The translations under genes were made by a program, and so were the position numbers. Below are positions 62,651 to 64,000 of a DNA stretch of 64,000 bases, in pieces; the first letter of the stretch is position 1; each line of letters opens with the position of its first letter. Origin of the DNA: Siphonodentalium dalli (lineage: Eukaryota; Mollusca; Scaphopoda; Gadilida; Siphonodentaliidae); NCBI GenBank assembly GCA_032622095.1, contig CP136069.1, positions 106,544,278 to 106,608,277 on the forward strand, read 5' to 3'. The notes below the pieces were generated by a model. It was given only the letters and a program-made list of their open reading frames with translations. It was not told the origin of the DNA and ran no database searches.

Positions 62651-62723
62651 GTATCCCCACCACATACATATATCACCACCACACGCAGCTCAATATACAA
62701 TTGGAAATCCAGATTAAAATCTC

Positions 62724-64000
62724 ATGCCTAACTCTTTGATTCAACATAGAGCTGCAATTGGTATCTTCGATCTAAATAAAAGATTACTGAATATAAAACT
62801 AATTATAAAACGTGGGCACGAATGCGCTTTTTGGGGAATGAAAATCAACACTATTATATATTTCATGGCTCTGCTCCTTGTAATTGGTGGCGATATTGAG
62901 GTTCACCCCGGCCCACAAGATGATACTAAAGCTACACTCAATATATTACACTACAATATTAGAAGTATTAGAAACAAATTAGAAAGCATTGCTCACTTGA
63001 TTTCCGACTACGATATTTTATGTTTTTCCGAGACTCATCTTGATGCATCTTATAGCTCTAACAAACTGAAACTATTTGACTTCTCCGAACCTGTGCGGAG
63101 CGATCGCGACTCTCATGGTGGAGGGATATGTGTAATGTTTGCAAATCATATTATATTTAGCCGGCGACCCGAATTTGAATTTGACACATCAGTACTCTGC
63201 TTTGAAATTACATCAAAACTCACCAAATTCCTTCTGATTGTTTCCTATAGGTCCGAACGCGAGAGTGATCAAAACTACTGGGACAACTTAGATACTTTGA
63301 TAAATGACGTGCTTGATGCAAACCATAAACTAATAATCACTGGCGATTTCAACTCAAATCTCCTTAACCCATTGTCAAAACTAAAGGGCATAATCGATTA
63401 CTACGGACTGCGTGATGTGATTGAAAAACCTACGCGAATAGCGGGAACATCCCAAACTCTTCTTGACCCACTGATAGTTAGTGATTCTTTGAGGGTACTG
63501 GATGCCGATACATTAAATCTTGGAGTTTCAGACCATCTTGCAGTTTATGCCACTATATCATCAGATTATTCCCCAGCAACCTCATTCCATCGTACTATTT
63601 GGAATTATAAACGGGCTGACTTCGAAAAGGCCAATAATATATTAAATAGCATAGACTTGGAACATATCCTCCAGCCAACTGCAGCGACAAACATCGACCA
63701 AGCAGTTAGATCATTCAATGACAAATTTCTAGAAGTAATGAACGATTCAATTCCGAAATCTACTGTTGTAATCAGACCTAAAGACAAATTATGGTTCACT
63801 TCAGAAATACGTATAGAAATACGGAAACGTGATAGGCTGAGATCCAAGGCCATAAAAAATAATACCCTATACCACTGGGAAAGATATAAAAAGACACGAA
63901 ATCGCGTAAATAATATGAAAAAATATGCTAAAGCAAATTTTGACGAAAAAATCGAAGAGAAAGTTAGAGAATCGCCAACTCCTAGAGACTTTTGGCATCT
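62724..64000 (+). CDS. Retrotransposon ORF2-like protein: 2A-like motif and APE-type endonuclease, partial at 3' end
   Basis: The frame is open from ATG at 62,724 to the window end (425 complete codons). No stop or frameshift was found in the part checked codon by codon (to about 63,550), and the remainder appears open. Residues 41-56 are hydrophobic and lead into GDIEVHPGP (residues 56-64), a 2A-like sequence. An endonuclease/exonuclease/phosphatase domain follows (about 72-278): LHYNIRS with Asn78, SETHL with Glu103, GGGICVM, TGDFNSN with Asp208 and Asn210, TLLDPLIVSD with Asp248, and SDHLAVYA with Asp270 and His271. In the family these residues bind metal and nick target DNA so that the element can prime reverse transcription. 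After about residue 290 comes a basic linker typical of the stretch before the reverse transcriptase (IWNYKRADFEKAN, then WFTSEIR, RKRDRL and RDFWH). The first ATG has a weak context; ATG at 62,838 (residue 39, G at -3) is an alternative start that keeps the 2A motif. Intact motifs suggest a fairly young copy. Confidence 0.88.
   Translation, partial: MPNSLIQHRAAIGIFDLNKRLLNIKLIIKRGHECAFWGMKINTIIYFMALLLVIGGDIEVHPGPQDDTKATLNILHYNIRSIRNKLESIAHLISDYDILCFSETHLDASYSSNKLKLFDFSEPVRSDRDSHGGGICVMFANHIIFSRRPEFEFDTSVLCFEITSKLTKFLLIVSYRSERESDQNYWDNLDTLINDVLDANHKLIITGDFNSNLLNPLSKLKGIIDYYGLRDVIEKPTRIAGTSQTLLDPLIVSDSLRVLDADTLNLGVSDHLAVYATISSDYSPATSFHRTIWNYKRADFEKANNILNSIDLEHILQPTAATNIDQAVRSFNDKFLEVMNDSIPKSTVVIRPKDKLWFTSEIRIEIRKRDRLRSKAIKNNTLYHWERYKKTRNRVNNMKKYAKANFDEKIEEKVRESPTPRDFWH
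62844..62915 (+). other. 2A-like ribosome-skipping motif with upstream hydrophobic segment
   Basis: These codons give a hydrophobic run (INTIIYFMALLLVIGG) and then DIEVHPGP. The 2A consensus is D-V/I-E-x-N-P-G-P, where the ribosome fails to join Gly to the final Pro. Here Asp, Ile, Glu, Pro, Gly and Pro are all present, but the Asn position is His. Such motifs are known at the N-terminus of ORF2 in APE-class non-LTR elements of several marine invertebrates. Whether the His form still skips cannot be told from the sequence. If it works, about 63 N-terminal residues would be released from the endonuclease part. Confidence 0.7.

Larger units (their letters stand above)
1..62690. repeat. 25-bp tandem satellite array (whole array)
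   Basis: The stretch consists of over two thousand head-to-tail units of about 25 bp, all in one orientation. The + strand consensus is GGTATCCCCACC followed by ACATACATATATA. Common variable sites are A or G after CCCC, T or C in CAYACAT, A or C in CATMTATA, A or C in GGTMT, and C or A in TCMCC. Unit length mostly stays at 25 bp. Shorter units (such as CATACATATAGG lacking one TA) and longer ones (an extra TA, as in CACATATATATAGG) recur. The + strand is rich in A and C, with G mainly in the GG of each unit. No gene, transposon or unique DNA interrupts the array. Its left end lies outside the window. Its right end is sharp: the last truncated unit reads TATATCACCACCACAC and unique sequence follows. 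The function is unknown; it could be pericentromeric, subtelomeric or interstitial satellite, and nothing in the sequence decides this. Confidence 0.98.
62691..64000 (+). mobile_element. Non-LTR retrotransposon (CR1/L2-like), 5' part
   Basis: Unique sequence starts where the satellite stops, and within 35 bp an ORF typical of the second ORF of APE-class non-LTR retrotransposons begins. No LTR is visible. No upstream ORF1 exists, because satellite DNA abuts the ORF directly. The element is therefore either 5'-truncated, as is usual for these elements, or belongs to a type without ORF1. The short leader (62,691-62,723) contains an in-frame TAA at 62,715-62,717. The reverse transcriptase domain, 3' UTR and any target-site duplication lie beyond the window. 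Clade placement in the CR1/L2 group rests on the look of the endonuclease and linker region and is tentative. Confidence 0.85.

Noticed and set aside
1-62690. CRISPR array
   Set aside because: Units are directly adjacent with no unique spacers, and the context is eukaryotic.
1-62690. Telomeric repeat
   Set aside because: No TTAGGG or CCCTAA runs are present. The 25-bp unit does not resemble a known telomere motif, and retrotransposon sequence follows it.
1-62690. TATATA in every unit as TATA-box promoters
   Set aside because: The motif is part of the repeat consensus and occurs every 25 bp. Nothing downstream would be a gene, so calling promoters has no support.
62691-62723. Complete 5' UTR with internal promoter of the retrotransposon
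   Set aside because: Only about 33 bp separate the satellite from the ORF. That is too short to claim a full 5' UTR, and truncation is more likely.
63605-63853. Minus-strand open frame of 82 codons
   Set aside because: It lies antisense within the retrotransposon ORF, whose plus frame has clear endonuclease and linker motifs. It shows no recognisable domain.

Overview
The window is eukaryotic, almost certainly from an animal genome. Positions 1 to about 62,690 are one uninterrupted tandem-repeat (satellite or minisatellite) array with a 25-bp basic unit. It ends abruptly, and the last 1.3 kb (about 62,691-64,000) is unique sequence carrying the 5' part of a non-LTR retrotransposon ORF that runs off the right edge. 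No cellular gene, tRNA, rRNA or CRISPR array can be supported. The retrotransposon type (APE endonuclease with a 2A-like motif at the N-terminus) is common in marine invertebrates such as molluscs, cnidarians, echinoderms and amphioxus. That is the only clue to the host, and the species cannot be read from the window.

The basic unit on the + strand is GGTATCCCCACC followed by ACATACATATATA. Recurrent variants are CCCCA/CCCCG, CATACAT/CACACAT, ATATATA/ATCTATA, GGTAT/GGTCT and TCCCC/TCACC. Some units are 1-4 bp shorter or longer, through loss or gain of TA/CA dinucleotides or of one C. On top of this lies a nested hierarchy of larger duplications, found by matching rare variant combinations: a 252-bp tandem pair (1.14-1.66 kb); a 1,962-bp offset repeat at the left edge; a 2.73-2.80-kb offset pair (7.4-8.9 and 10.1-11.7 kb); a 3,988-bp pair (12.5-16.1 and 16.5-20.1 kb); a 4,122-bp pair (22.8-26.95 and 26.95-31.07 kb); and a 1,754-bp pair at the right end of the array (59.1-62.65 kb). 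A 1,437-bp higher-order repeat (HOR) occurs in pairs at 22.8-25.8, 27.0-29.9 and 39.7-42.6 kb and as an expanded run at 46.9-57.8 kb. Most of 32.27-43.5 kb is a second copy of 11.45-26.7 kb from which one 3,988-bp unit is missing.

The array shows many minus-strand open frames, up to 341 codons. They arise because the 25-bp unit has no stop on that strand and 25 is not a multiple of 3, so they are not annotated as genes.

The only credible protein is the partial ORF at 62,724-64,000. It has a hydrophobic N-terminal stretch, a 2A-like motif with His in place of the usual Asn, an endonuclease/exonuclease/phosphatase (EEP, APE-like) domain with its key residues present, and the start of the linker towards the reverse transcriptase. 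The segment 35.9-40.2 kb contains many single-base insertions and deletions not seen in its paralogues, so its consensus may be poor. All repeat boundaries were found by eye and are approximate; no alignment or identity score was computed.
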